Assembly: GCA_043228905.1 (NCBI GenBank)
Contig: JBHGNT010000023.1
Coordinates: 310,001-374,000, forward strand
Origin: Azolla caroliniana
Taxonomy: Eukaryota > Polypodiophyta
Reading direction: 5' to 3'
Length of the DNA stretch: 64,000 bases
In this document: positions 36,973 through 49,690 of the stretch, one piece after another
How positions within the stretch are numbered: the stretch's first letter is position 1
How the letters are laid out: every line of letters starts with the position of its first letter
Notes under the pieces: generated by a model
Told to the model about the DNA's origin: nothing
What the model saw: the letters and a program-made list of their open reading frames with translations, nothing else
Databases searched by the model: none
Program-made: the position numbers and the translations under genes

Positions 36973-39580
36973 AACCCTAGTTATGATATGGAATTAAAAA
37001 ATCAAGATTTTGAAACTCACGTCGAGAGACATGAAGAAATTAGTAAATTAGGGGAGGGAGTTGACAAGAGCGCGAGAGTAAATTAAAATGTTCATACCTG
37101 GCTCGTGTGATCCCGGATTTTTGTGTTCAAAGATGCCAATCGAAGCTAACAACACTAGTTATGATATGGAATTAAAAAATCAAGATTTTGAGACTCAAGT
37201 CGAGAGACATGAAGAAATTAGTAAATAAGGGAGGGAGTTGACAAGAGCGCGAGAGTAAATTAAAATGTTCATACCTGGCTCGTGTGATCCCGGAAATTTG
37301 TGTTCAAAGATGCGAATCGAAGCTAACAACACTAGCTATGATATGGAATTAAAAAATCAAGATTTTGAAACTCAGGTCGAGAGACATGAAGAAGTTAGTA
37401 AATTAGGGGAGGGTGTTGACAAGAGCGCGTGAGTAAATTAAAATGTTCATACCTGGCTCGTGTGATCCCGGATTTTTGTGTTCAAAGATGCCAATCGAAG
37501 CTAACAACACTAGTTATGATTTGAAATTAAAAAATCAAGATTTTGAAACTCAGGTCGAGAGACGTGAAGAAATTAGTAAATTAGGGGAGGGAGTTGACAA
37601 GAGCGCGAGAGTAAATTAAAATGTTCATAGCTGGCTCGTGTGATATCGGATTTTATTGTTCATAGATGGGAATCGAAGCAAACAACACTACGTATGATAT
37701 GGAATGAAAAAATCAAGATTTTGAAACTCAGGTCGAGAGACATGAATAAATTAGTAAATTAGAGGAGGGAGCTAAGAAGAGCGCGTGAGTAAATTAAAAT
37801 GTTCATAGCTGGCTCGTGTGATATCGGATTTTAGTGTTCAAACATGCGAATCGAAGCTAACAACACTAGCTATGATATGGAATTAAAAAATCAAGATTTT
37901 GAAACTTGGGTCGAGAGACATCAAGAAATTAGTAAATTACATGAGGGAGTTGAGAAGAGCGCGTGAGTAAATTAAAATGTTCATAGCTGGCTCGTGTGAT
38001 ATCGGATTTTAGTGTTCAAACATGCGAATCGAAGCTAACAACACTAGCTATGATATGGAATTAAAAAATCAAGATTTTGAAACTTGGGTCGAGAGACATC
38101 AAGAAATTAGTAAATTACATGAGGGAGTTGAGAAGAGCGCGTGAGTAAATTAAAATGTTCATAGCTGGCTCGTGTGATATCGGATTTTAGTGTTCAAACA
38201 TGCGAATTAAAGCTAACAACACTAGCTATGATAAGGAATTAAAAAATCAAGATTTTGAAACTTGGGTCGAGAGACATCAAGAAATTAGTAAATTACATGA
38301 GGGAGTTGAGAAGAGCGCGTGAGTAAATTAAAATGTTCATAGCTGGCTCGTGTGATATCGGATTTTAATGTTCAAACATGCGAATCAAAGCTAACAACAC
38401 TAGCTATGATAAGGAATTAAAAAATCAAGATTTTGAAACTTCGGTCGAGAGACATGAAGATATTAGTAAAGTAGGGGAGGGAGTTGAGGAGAGCGCGTGA
38501 GTAAATTAAAATGTTCATAGCTGGCTCGTGTGATCCCGGGATTTTGTGTTCAAAGATGCGAATCGAAGCTAACAACACTAACTATGACATGGAATTGAAA
38601 AATCAAGATTTTGAAACTTGGGTCGAGAGATATCAAGAAATTAGTAAATTACATCAGGGAGTTGAGAAGAGCGCGTGAGTAAATTAAAATGTTCATAGCT
38701 GGCTCGTGTGATATCGGATTTTAGTGTTCAAACATGCGAATCGAAGCTAACAACACTAGCTATGATATGGAATTAAAAAATCAAGATTTTGAAACTTGGG
38801 TCGAGAGACATCAAGAAATTAGTAAATTACATGAGGGAGTTGAGAAGAGCGCGTGAGTAAATTAAAATGTTCATAGCTGGCTCGTGTGATATCGGATTTT
38901 AGTGTTCAAACATGCGAATCAAAGCTAACAACACTAGCTATGATAAGGAATTAAAAAATCAAGATTTTGAAACTTGGGTCGAGAGACATCAGGAAATTAG
39001 TAAATTACATGAGGGAGTTGAGAAGAGCGCGTGAGTAAATTAAAATGTTCATAGCTGGCTCGTGTGATATCGGATTTTAGTGTTCAAACATTCGAATCAA
39101 AGCTAACAACACTAGCTATGATAAGGAATGAGAAAATCAAGATTTTGAAACTCAGGTCGAGAGACATGAAGATATTAGTAAATTAGAGGAGGGAGTTGAG
39201 AAGAGCGCGTGAGTAAATTAAAATGTTCATAGCTGGCTCGTGTGATCCCGGATTTTTATGTTCAAAGATGTGAATCGAAGCTAACAACACTACGTATGAT
39301 ATGGAATTAAAAAATCAAGATTTTGAAACTAAGGTCGAAAGACATCAAGAAATTAGTAAATTAGAGGAGGGAGCTAAGAAGAGCGCGTGAGTAAATTAAA
39401 ATGTTCATAGCTGGCTCGTGTGATATCGGATTTTAGTGTTCAAAGATGCGAATCGAAACTAACAACACGAGCTATGATATGGAATGAAAAAATCAAGATT
39501 TTGAAACTCAGGTCGAGAGACATGAAGAAATTAGTAAATTAGAGGAGGGGGTTGAGAAGAGCACGTGAGTAAATAAAATG
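36973..39580 (+). repeat. Second copy of the 5,515-bp-displaced duplication
   Basis: Matches 31,458-34,600 monomer by monomer, including AACCCTAG (36,973), the AAATAAGGG loss (about 37,225), TGATTTGAAATT, GACGTG, ATGGGAATCG, CATGAATAAA, TAATG (38,366), ACATCAGGG and the AAATAAAATG tag (39,562). It lacks the three monomers present near 33,360-33,890 of the first copy. Its last part is a complete run of the 7-monomer HOR slots. Few substitutions separate the copies, for example TATGATATGG here against TATGAAATGG at 33,250. Confidence 0.88.
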
Positions 39581-41650
39581 TTCATAGCTGGCTCGTGTGA
39601 TCCCGGATTTTTATGTTCAAAGATGCGAATCGAAGCTAAGAACACTACGTATTATATGGAATGAAAAAACCAAGATTTTGAAACTCAGGTCGAGAGACAT
39701 GAAGAAATTAGTAAATTAGGGGAGGGAGTTGATAAGAGCGCGTGAGTAAATTAAAATGGTCATACTTGGCTCGTGTGATCCCGGGATTTTGTGTTCAAAG
39801 ATGCGAATCGAAGCTAACAACACTAGCTATGATATGGAATTAAAAAATCAAGATTTTGAAACTCAGGTCGAGAGACATGAAGAAGTTAGTAAATTAGGGG
39901 AGGGTGTTGACAAGAGCGCGTGAGTAAATTAAAATGTTCATAGCTGGCTCGTGTGATATCGGATTTTAGTGTTCAAAGATGCGAATCGAAACTAACAACA
40001 CGAGCTATCATATGGAATGAAAAAATCAAGATTTTGAAACTCACGTCGAGAGACATGAAGAAATTAGTAAATTAGAGGAGGGGGTTGAGAAGAGCACGTG
40101 AGTAAATTAAAATGTTCATAGCTGGCTCGTGTGATCCCGGATTTTTATGTTCAAAGATGCGAATCGAAGCTAACAACACTACGTATTATATGGAATGAAA
40201 AAATCAAGATTTTGAAACTCAGGTCGAGAGACATGAATAAATTAGTAAATTAGAGGAGGGAGCTAAGAAGAGCGCGTGAGTAAATTAAAATGTTCATACC
40301 TGGCTCGTGTAATCCCGGGATTTTGTGTTCAAAGATGCGAATCGAAGCTAACAACACTAGCTATGATATGGAATTAAAAAATCAAGATTTTGAAACTTGG
40401 GTCGAGAGACATCAAGAAATTAGTAAATTACATGAGGGAGTTGAGAACAGCGCGTGAGTAAATTAAAATGTTCATAGCTGGCTCGTGTGATATCGGATTT
40501 TAGTGTTCAAACATGCGAATCAAAGCTAACAACACTAGCTATGATAAGGAATTAAAAAATCAAGATTTTGAAACTTGGGTCGAGAGACATGAAGAAATTA
40601 GTAAATTAGGGGAGGGAGCTAAGAAGAGCGCGTGAGTAAATTAAAATGTTCATACCTGGCTCGTGTGATCCCGGGATTTTGTGTTCAAAGATGCCAATCG
40701 AAGCTAACAACACTAGCTGTGATATGGAATTAAAAAATCAAGATTTTGAAACTCAGGTCGAGAGACATGAAGAAGTTAGTAAATTAGAGGAGGGTGTGGA
40801 CAAGAGCGCGTGAGTAAATTAAAATGTTCATACCTGGCTCGTGTGATATCGGATTTTAGTGTTCAAATATGCGAATCGAAGCTAACAACACTTGCTATGA
40901 TATGGAATCAAAAAATCAAGATTTTGAAACTCAGGTCGAGAGACATGAAGAAATTAGTAAATTAGGGGAGGGAGTTGACAAGAGCGCGAGAGTAAATTAA
41001 AATGTTCATAGCTGGCTCGTGTGATATCGGATATGTAATTAAAAAATCAATATTTTGAAACTCAGGTCTAGAGACATGAATAAATTAGTAAATAAGGGAG
41101 GGAGTTGACAAGAGCGCGAGAGTAAATTAAAATGTTCATACCTGGCTCGTGTGATCCCGGAAATTTGTGTTCAAAGATGCGAATCGAAGCTAACAACACT
41201 AGCTATGATATGGAATTAAAAAATCAAGATTTTGAAACTCAGGTCGACAGACATGAAGAAGTTAGTAAATTAGGGGAGGGTGTTGACAAGAGCGCGTGAG
41301 TAAATTAAAATGTTCATACCTGGCTCGTGTGATCCCGGATTTTTGTGTTCAAAGATGCCAATCGAAGCTAACAACACTAGTTATGATATGGAATTAAAAA
41401 ATCAAGATTTTGAAACTCAGGTCGAGAGACGTGAAGAAATTAGTAAATTAGGGGAGGGAGTTGACAAGAGCGCGAGAGTAAATTAAAATGTTCATAGCTG
41501 GCTCGTGTGATATCGGATTTTATTGTTCATAGATGGGAATCGAAGCAAACAACATTACGTATGATATGGAATGAAAAAATCAAGATTTTGAAACTCAGGT
41601 CGAGAGACATGAAGAAATTAGTAAATTAGAGGACGGTGTTGACAAGAGCG
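39581..41650 (+). repeat. Transitional satellite block
   Basis: Begins as the 7-monomer HOR (AAACCAAG, GAAGTTAG, TCACG with ATCATATGG) and then breaks into mixed monomers, including a GTGTGGACAAG variant at about 40,793 that recurs near 57,450. It contains a truncated monomer (40,903-41,033) and an AAATAAGGG single-base loss at 41,089. No gene. Confidence 0.75.
40903..41033 (+). repeat. Truncated monomer, 131 bp (47-bp deletion)
   Basis: Anchors at 40,903 and 41,034 are 131 bp apart. GTGATATCGGAT joins ATGTAATTAAAAAATC, losing monomer positions about 131-177. A T at both ends allows one-base homology. The following monomer is also unusual (TGTAAT, AATATTTTG, GTCTAGAG). Confidence 0.9.
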
Positions 41651-41670
41651 CGTGAGTAAATTAAAATGTT

Positions 41671-43620
41671 CATACCTAGCTCGTGTGATATCGGATATTA
41701 GTGTTCAAACATGCCAATCAAAGCTAACAACACTAGCTATGATATGGAATTAAAAAATCGAGATTTTGAAACTTGGGTCGAGAGACATGAAGAAATTAGT
41801 AAATTAGGGGAGGGAGTTGAGAAGAGCGCGTGAGTAAATTAAAATGTTCATACCTGGCTCGTGTGATCCCGGATTTTTGTGTTCAAAGATGCGAATCGAA
41901 GCTAACAACACTAGCTATGATATGGAATTAAAAAATCAAGATTTTGAAACTCAGGTCGAGAGACATGAAGAAATTAGTAAATTAGGGGAGGGAGTTGACA
42001 AGAGCGCGTGAGTAAATTAAAATGTTCATACCTGGCTCGTGTGATCCCGGATTTTTGTGTTCAAAGATGCGAATCGAAGCTAACAACACTAGCTATGATA
42101 TGAAATGAAAAAATAAAGATTTTGAAACTCAGGTCGAGAGACATGAAGAAATTAGTAAATTAGAGGACGGTGTTGACAAGAGCGCGTGAGTAAATTAAAA
42201 TGTTCATACCTAGCTCGTGTGATATCGGATATTAGTGTTCAAACATGCCAATCAAAGCTAACAACACTAGCTATGATATGGAATTAAAAAATCGAGATTT
42301 TGAAACTTGGCTCGAGAGACATGAAGAAATTAGTAAATTAGGGGAGGGAGTTGAGAAGAGCGCGTGAGTAAATTAAAATGTTCATAGTTGGCTCGTGTGA
42401 TATCGGATTTTAGTGTTCAAACATGCGAATCGAAGCTAACAACACTAGCTAGGATATGGAATTAAAAAATCAATATTTTGAAACTCAGGTCGAGAGACAT
42501 GAAGAAATTAGTAAATTAGGGGAGGGAGTTGACAAGAGCGCGTGAGTAAATTAAAATGTTCATACCTGGCTCGTGTGATCCCGGATTTTTGTGTTCAAAG
42601 ATGCGAATCGAAGCTAACAACACTAGCTATGATATGAAATGAAAAAATAAAGATTTTGAAACTCAGGTCGAGAGACATGAAGAAATTAGTAAATTACAGG
42701 AGGGTGTTGACAAGAGCGCGTGAGTAAATTAAAATGTTCATACCTAGCTCGTGTGATATCGGATATTAGTGTTCAAACATGCCAATCAAAGCTAACAACA
42801 CTAGCTATGATATGGAATTAAAAAATCGAGATTTTGAAACTTGGGTCGAGAGACATGAAGAAATTAGTAAATTAGGGGAGGGAGTTGAGAAGAGCGCGTG
42901 AGTAAATTAAAATGTTCATAGCTGGCTCGTGTGATATCGGATTTTAGTGTTCAAACATGCGAATCGAAGCTAACAACACTAGCAGTGATATGGAATTAAA
43001 ATATCAAGATTTTGAATCTCAGGTCGAGAGACATGAAGAAGTTAGTAAATTAGGGGAGGGGGTTGACAAGAGCGCGAGAGTAAATTAAAATGTTCATACC
43101 TGGCTCGTGTGATACCGGATTTTTGTGTTCAAAGATGCGAATCGAAGCTAACAACACTAGCTATGATATGGAATTAAAAAATCAATATTTTGAAACTCAG
43201 GTCGACAGACATGAAGAAATTAGTAAATTAGGGGAGGGAGTTGACAAGAGCGCGAGAGTAAATTAAAATGTTCATACTTGGCTCGTGTGATCCCGAATTT
43301 TTGTGTTCAAAGATGCGAATCGAAGCTAACAACACTAGCTATGATATGAAATGAAAAAATAAAGATTTTGAGACTCAGGTCGAGAGACATGAAGAAATTA
43401 GTAAATTAGAGGAGGGTGTTGACAAGAGCGCGTGAGTAAATTAAAATGTTCATACCTAGCTCGTGTGATATCGGATATTAGTGTTCAAACATGCCAATCA
43501 AAGCTAACAACACTAGCTATGATATGGAATTAAGAAATCGAGATTTTGAAAGTTGGGTCGAGAGACATGAAGAAATTAGTAAATTAGGGGAGGGAGTTGA
43601 GAAGAGCGCGTGAGTAAATT
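41671..43620 (+). repeat. Trimer HOR, 534 bp, with one 4-monomer step
   Basis: The private string CATACCTAGCTCG, followed by GATATCGGATATTAG and ATGCCAATCAAAG, starts at 41,671, 42,205, 42,739 and 43,451. Steps are 534, 534 and 712 bp (3, 3 and 4 monomers). Each unit holds the CATACCTAG monomer, an AAATCGAGATTTTG monomer and a TGAAATGAAAAAATAAAG monomer. The last step has gained one monomer. Confidence 0.88.
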
Positions 43621-45480
43621 AAAATGTTCATAGCTGGCTCGTGTGATATCGGATTTTAGTGTTCAAACATGCGAATCGAAGCTAACAACACTAGCTGTGA
43701 TATGGAATTAAAAAATCAAGATTTTGAATCTCAGGTCGAGAGACATGAAGAAGTTAGTAAATTAGGGGAGGGAGTTGACAAGAGCGCGAGAGTAAATTAA
43801 AATGTTCATACCTGGCTCGTGTGATCCCGGATTTTTGTGTTCAAAGATGCGAATCGAAGCTAACAACACTAGCTATGATATGGAATTAAAAAATCAAGAT
43901 TTTGAAACTCAGGTCGAGAGACATCAAGAAATTAGTAAATTAGGGGAGGGAGCTAAGAAGAGCGCGTGAGTAAATTAAAATGTTCATAGCTGGCTCGTGT
44001 GATATCGGATTTTAGTGTTCAAAGATGCGAATCGAAACTAACAACACGAGCTATGATATGGAATGAAAAAATCAAGATTTTGAAACTCACGTCGAGAGAC
44101 ATGAAGAAATTAGTAAATTAGAGGAGGGGGTTGAGAAGAGCACGTGAGTAAATTAAAATGTTCATAGCTGGCTCGTGTGATCCCGGATTTTTATGTTCAA
44201 AGATGCGAATCGAAGCTAACAACACTACGTATTATATGGAATGAAAAAATCAAGATTTTGAAACTGAGGTCGAGAGACATGAAGAAATTAGTAAATTAGG
44301 GGAGGGATTTGATAAGAGCGCGTGAGTAAATTAAAATGGTCATACTTGGCTCGTGTGATCCCGGGATTTTGTGTTCAAAGATGCGAATCGAAGCTAACAA
44401 CACTAGCTATGATATAGAATTAAAAAATCAAGATTTTGAAACTCAGGTCGAGAGACATGAAGAAGTTAGTAAATTAGGGGAGGGTGTTGACAAGAGCGCG
44501 TGAGTAAATTAAAATGTTCATACCTGGCTCGTGTGATCCCGGATTTTTGTGTTCAAAGATGCCAATCGAAGCTAACAACACTAGCTATGATATGGAATTA
44601 AAAAATCAAGATTTTGAAACTCAGGTCGAGAGACATGAAGAAATTAGTAAATTAGGGGAGGGAGTTGACAAGAGCGCGTGAGTAAATTAAAATGTTCATA
44701 CCTGGCTCGTGTGATCCCGGATTTTTATGTTCAAAGATGTGAATCGAAGCTAACAACACTACGTATGATATGGAATTAAAAAATCAAGATTTCGAAACTC
44801 AGGTCGAGAGACATCAAGAAATTAGTAAATTAGAGGAGGGAGCTAAGAAGAGCGCGTGAGTAAATTAAAATGTTCATAGCTGGCTCGTGTGATATCGGAT
44901 TTTAGTGTTCAAACATGCGAATCAAAGCAAACAACACTAGCTATGATAAGGAATTAAAAAATCAAGATTTTGAAACTTGGGTCGAGAGACATCAAGAAAT
45001 TAATAAATTACATGAGGGAGTTGAGAAGAGCGCGTGAGTAAATTAAAATGTTCATAGCTGGCTCGTGTGATATCGGATTTTAGTGTTCAAACATGCGAAT
45101 CAAAGCTAACAACACTAGCTATGATAAGGAATGAAAAAATCAAGATTTTGAAACTCAGGTCGAGAGACATGAAGATATTAGTAAATTAGAGGAGGGAGTT
45201 GAGAAAAGCGCGTGAGTAAATTAAAATGTTCATAGCTGGCTCGTGTGATCCCGGATTTTTATGTTCAAAGATGCCAATCGAAGCTAACAACACTAGTTAT
45301 GATATGGAATTAAAAAATCAAGATTTTGAAACTCAGGTCGAGAGACATGAAGAAATTAGTAAATTAGGGGAGGGAGTTGACAAGAGCGCGAGAGTAAATT
45401 AAAATGTTCATACCTGGCTCGTGTGATCCCGGAAATTTGTGTTCAAAGATGCGAATCGAAGCTAACAACACTAGCTATGA
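43621..45480 (+). repeat. Mixed satellite block without a clear HOR
   Basis: Holds TGTGATATGG/GAATCTCAGG, CGAGCTATGAT/TCACG with CACGTG, GGGATTTGATAAG and TACGTATGAT/CATCAAG monomers. The order recalls parts of the 7-monomer HOR but no period repeats within the block. All monomers appear to be 178 bp. No gene. Confidence 0.7.
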
Positions 45481-47500
45481 TATGGAATTAAAAAATCAAG
45501 ATTTTGAAACTCAGGTCGAGAGACATGAAGAAGTTAGTAAATTAGGGGAGGGTGTTGCCAAGAGCGCGTGAGTAAATTAAAATGTTCATACCTGGCTCGT
45601 GTGATCCCGGATTTTTGTGTTCAAAGATGCCAATCGAAGCTAACAACACTAGTTATGATATGGAATTAAAAAATAAAGATTTTGAAACTCAGGTCGAGAG
45701 ACATAAAGAAATTAGTAAATTAGGGGAGGGAGTTCACAAGAGCGCGAGAGTAAATTAAAATGTTCATAGCTGGCTCGTGTGATATCGGATTTTAGTGTTC
45801 ATAGATGCGAATCGAAGCAAACAACACTACGTATGATATGGAATGAAAAAATCAAGATTTTGAAACTCAGGTCGAGAGACATGAAGAAATTAGTAAATTA
45901 GGGGAGGGATTTGATAAGAGCGCGTGAGTAAATTAAAATGGTCATACTTGGCTCGTGTGATCCCGGGATTTTGTGTTCAAAGATGCGAATCGAAGCTAAC
46001 AACACTAGCTATGATATAGAATTAAAAAATCAAGATTTTGAAACTCAGGTCGAGAGACATGAAGAAGTTAGTAAATTAGGGGAGGGTGTTGCCAAGAGCG
46101 CGTGAGTAAATTAAAATGTTCATACCTGGCTCGTGTGATCCCGGATTTTTGTGTTCAAAGATGCCAATCGAAGCTAACAACACTAGTTATGATATGGAAT
46201 TAAAAAATAAAGATTTTGAAACTCAGGTCGAGAGACATAAAGAAATTAGTAAATTAGGGGAGGGAGTTCACAAGAGCGCGAGAGTAAATTAAAATGTTCA
46301 TAGCTGGCTCGTGTGATATCGGATTTTAGTGTTCATAGATGCGAATCGAAGCAAACAACACTACGTATGATATGGAATGAAAAAATCAAGATTTTGAAAC
46401 TCAGGTCGAGAGACATGAAGAAATTAGTAAATTAGGGGAGGGAGTTGATAAGAGCGCGTGAGTAAATTAAAATGTTCATACTTGGCTCGTGTGATCCCGG
46501 GATTTTGTGTTCAAAGATGCGAATCGAAGCTAACAGCACTAGCTACGATATGGAATTAAAAAATCAAGATTTTGAAACTCAGGTCGAGAGACATGAAGAA
46601 GTTAGTAAATTAGGGGAGGGTGTTGACAAGAGCGCGTGAGTAAATTAAAATGTTCATACCGGGCTCGTGTGATCCCGGATTTTTGTGTTCAAAGATGCGA
46701 ATCGAAGCTAACAACACTAGCTATGATATGGAATTAAAAAATCAAGATTTTGAAATTTGGGTCGAGAGACATGAAGAAATTAGTAAATTAGGGGAGGGAG
46801 CTAAGAAGAGCGCGTGAGTAAATTAAAATGTTCATAGCTGGCTCGTGTGATCCCGGATTTTTGTGTTCAAAGATTCGAATCGAAGCTAACAATACTAGCT
46901 ATGATATGGAATTAAAAAATCAATATTTTGAAACTCAGGTCGACAGACATGAAGAAATTAGTAAATTAGGGGAGGGAGTTGACAAGAGCGCGAGAGTAAA
47001 TTAAAATGTTCATACCTGGCTCGTGTGATCCCGAATTTTTGTGTTCAAAGATGCGAATCGAAGCTAACAACACTAACTATGATATGGAATTAAAAAATCA
47101 AGATTTTGAAACTTGGGTCGAGAGACATCAAGAAATTAGTAAATTACATGAGGGAGTTGAGAAGAGCGCGTGAGTAAATTAAAATGTTCATAGCTGGCTC
47201 GTGTGATATCGGATTTTAGTGTTCAAACATGCGAATCGAAGCTAACAACACTAGCTATGATATGGAATTAAAAAGTCAAGATTTTGAAACTCAGGTCGAG
47301 AGACATCAAGAAATTAGTAAATTAGAGGAGGGAGCTAAGAAGAGCGCGTCAGTAAATCAAAATGTTCATAGCTGGCTCGTGTGATATCGGATTTTAGTGT
47401 TCAAACATGCGAATCAAAGCTAACAACACTAGCTATGATAAGAAATGATTTTGAAACTCAGGTCGAGAGACATGAAGATATTAGTAAATTAGAGGAGGGA
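45480..47500 (+). repeat. 3-monomer duplication and flanks
   Basis: The rare GTGTTGCCAAG occurs at 45,552 and 46,086, and AGTTCACAAG at 45,731 and 46,265, both 534 bp apart. The copied trio is GTGTTGCC, then CCAATCG/AAATAAAG with CATAAAG and TTCAC, then TAGATGCGAATCGAAGCAAAC. It recurs with GTGTTGAC near 47,900 and 48,970. AACAGCAC with CTACG at 46,534 and CCGGGCTCG near 46,660 return near 51,507 and 51,633. An 11-bp deletion lies at 47,441. Confidence 0.83.
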
Positions 47501-47607
47501 GTTGAGAAGAGCGCGTGAGTAAATTAAAATGTTCATAGCTGGCTCGTGTGATCCCGGATTTTTATGTTCAAAGATGCCAATCGAAGCTAACAACACTAGC
47601 TATGATA
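47441..47607 (+). repeat. Shortened monomer, 167 bp (11-bp deletion)
   Basis: GATAAGAAATGATTTTGAAAC replaces GATAAGGAATG, AAAAAATCAAG and ATTTTG, losing 11 bp of the A-rich start together with the left arm of the conserved dyad. It is the only deletion I found confined to the first 25 positions. Confidence 0.85.
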
Positions 47608-49690
47608 AGGAATGAAAAAATCAAGATTTTGAAACTCAGGTCGAGAGACATGAATATATTAGTAAATTAGGGGAGGGAGTTGAGAAGAGCGCGTGAGTAA
47701 ATTAAAATGTTCATAGCTGGCTCGTGTGATATCAGATTTTTGTGTTCAAACATGCGAATCGAAGCTAACAACACTAGCTATGATAAGGAATGAAAAAATC
47801 AAGATTTTAAAACTCAGGTCGAGAGACATGAAGAAGTTAGTAAATTAGGGGAGGGTGTTGACAAGAGCGCGTGAGTAAATTAAAATGTTCATACCTGGCT
47901 CGTGTGATCCCGGATTTTTGTGTTCAAAGATGCCAATCGAAGCTAACAACACTAGTTATGATATGGAATTAAAAAATAAAGATTTTGAAACTCAGGTCGA
48001 GAGACATAAAGAAATTAGTAAATTAGGGGAGGGAGTTCACAAGAGCGCGAGAGTAAATTAAAATGTTCATAGCTGGCTCGTGTGATATCGGATTTTAGTG
48101 TTCATAGATGCGAATCGAAGCAAACAACACTACGTATGATATGGAATGAAAAAATCAAGATTTTGAAACTCAGGTCGAGAGACATGAAGAAATTAGTAAA
48201 TTAGGGGAGGGAGTTGATAAGAGCGCGTGAGTAAATTAAAATGTTCATACTTGGCTCGTGTGATCCCGGGATTTTGTGTTCAAAGATGCGAATCGAAGCT
48301 AACAGCACTAGCGACGATATGGAATTAAAAAATCAAGATTTTGAAACTCAGGTCGAGAGACATGAAGAAGTTAGTAAATTAGGGGAGGGTGTTGACAAGA
48401 GCGCGTGAGTAAATTAAAATGTTCATACCTGGCTCGTGTGATCCCGGATTTTTGTGTTCAAAGATGCGAATCGAAGCTAACAACACTAGCTATGATATGG
48501 AATTAAAAAATCAAGATTTTGAAACTTGGGTCGAGAGACATGAAGAAATTAGTAAATTAGGGGAGGGAGCTAAGAAGAGCGCGTGAGTAAATTAAAATGT
48601 TCATAGCTGGCTCGTGTGATCCCGGATTTTTATGTTCAAAGATGCCAATCGAAGCTAACAACACTAGCTATGATAAGGAATGAAAAAATCAAGATTTTGA
48701 AACTCAGGTCGAGAGACATGAATATATTAGTAAATTAGGGGAGGGAGTTGAGAAGAGCGCGTGAGTAAATTAAAATGTTCATAGCTGGCTCGTGTGATAT
48801 CAGATTTTTGTGTTCAAACATGCGAATCGAAGCTAACAACACTAGCTATGATAAGGAATGAAAAAATCAAGATTTTAAAACTCAGGTCGAGAGACATGAA
48901 GAAGTTAGTAAATTAGGGGAGGGTGTTGACAAGAGCGCGTGAGTAAATTAAAATGTTCATACCTGGCTCGTGTGATCCCGGATTTTTGTGTTCAAAGATG
49001 CCAATCGAAGCTAACAACACTAGTTATGATATGGAATTAAAAAATAAAGATTTTGAAACTCAGGTCGAGAGACATAAAGAAATTAGTAAATTAGGGGAGG
49101 GAGTTCACAAGAGCGCGAGAGTAAATTAAAATGTTCATAGCTGGCTCGTGTGATATCGGATTTTAGTGTTCATAGATGCGAATCGAAGCAAACAACACTA
49201 CGTATGATATGGAATGAAAAAATCAAGATTTTGAAACTCAGGTCGAGAGACATGAAGAAATTAGTAAATTAGGGGAGGGAGTTGATAAGAGCGCGTGAGT
49301 AAATTAAAATGTTCATACTTGGCTCGTGTGATCCCGGGATTTTGTGTTCAAAGATGCGAATCGAAGCTAACAGCACTAGCGACGATATGGAATTAAAAAA
49401 TCAAGATTTTGAAACTCAGGTCGAGAGACATGAAGAAGTTAGTAAATTAGGGGAGGGTGTTGACAAGAGCGCGTGAGTAAATTAAAATGTTCATACCTGG
49501 CTCGTGTGATCCCGGATTTTTGTGTTCAAAGATGCGAATCGAAGCTAACAACACTAGCTATGATATGGAATTAAAAAATCAAGATTTTGAAACTTGGGTC
49601 GAGAGACATGAAGAAATTAGTAAATTAGGGGAGGGAGCTAAGAAGAGCGCGTGAGTAAATTAAAATGTTCATAGCTGGCTCGTGTGATCC
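47510..49690 (+). repeat. 6-monomer tandem duplication, 1,068 bp
   Basis: Private marks are exactly 1,068 bp apart: GAATATATT at 47,652 and 48,720; GTTCAC at 48,034 and 49,102; CAGCACTAGCGACG at 48,303 and 49,371. The copies part where the first reads TTTTTATGTTC with ATGCCAATCG (about 48,620) and the second reads TTTTTGTGTTC with ATTCGAATCG (about 49,690). The copies look nearly identical, so the event seems recent. Confidence 0.9.
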
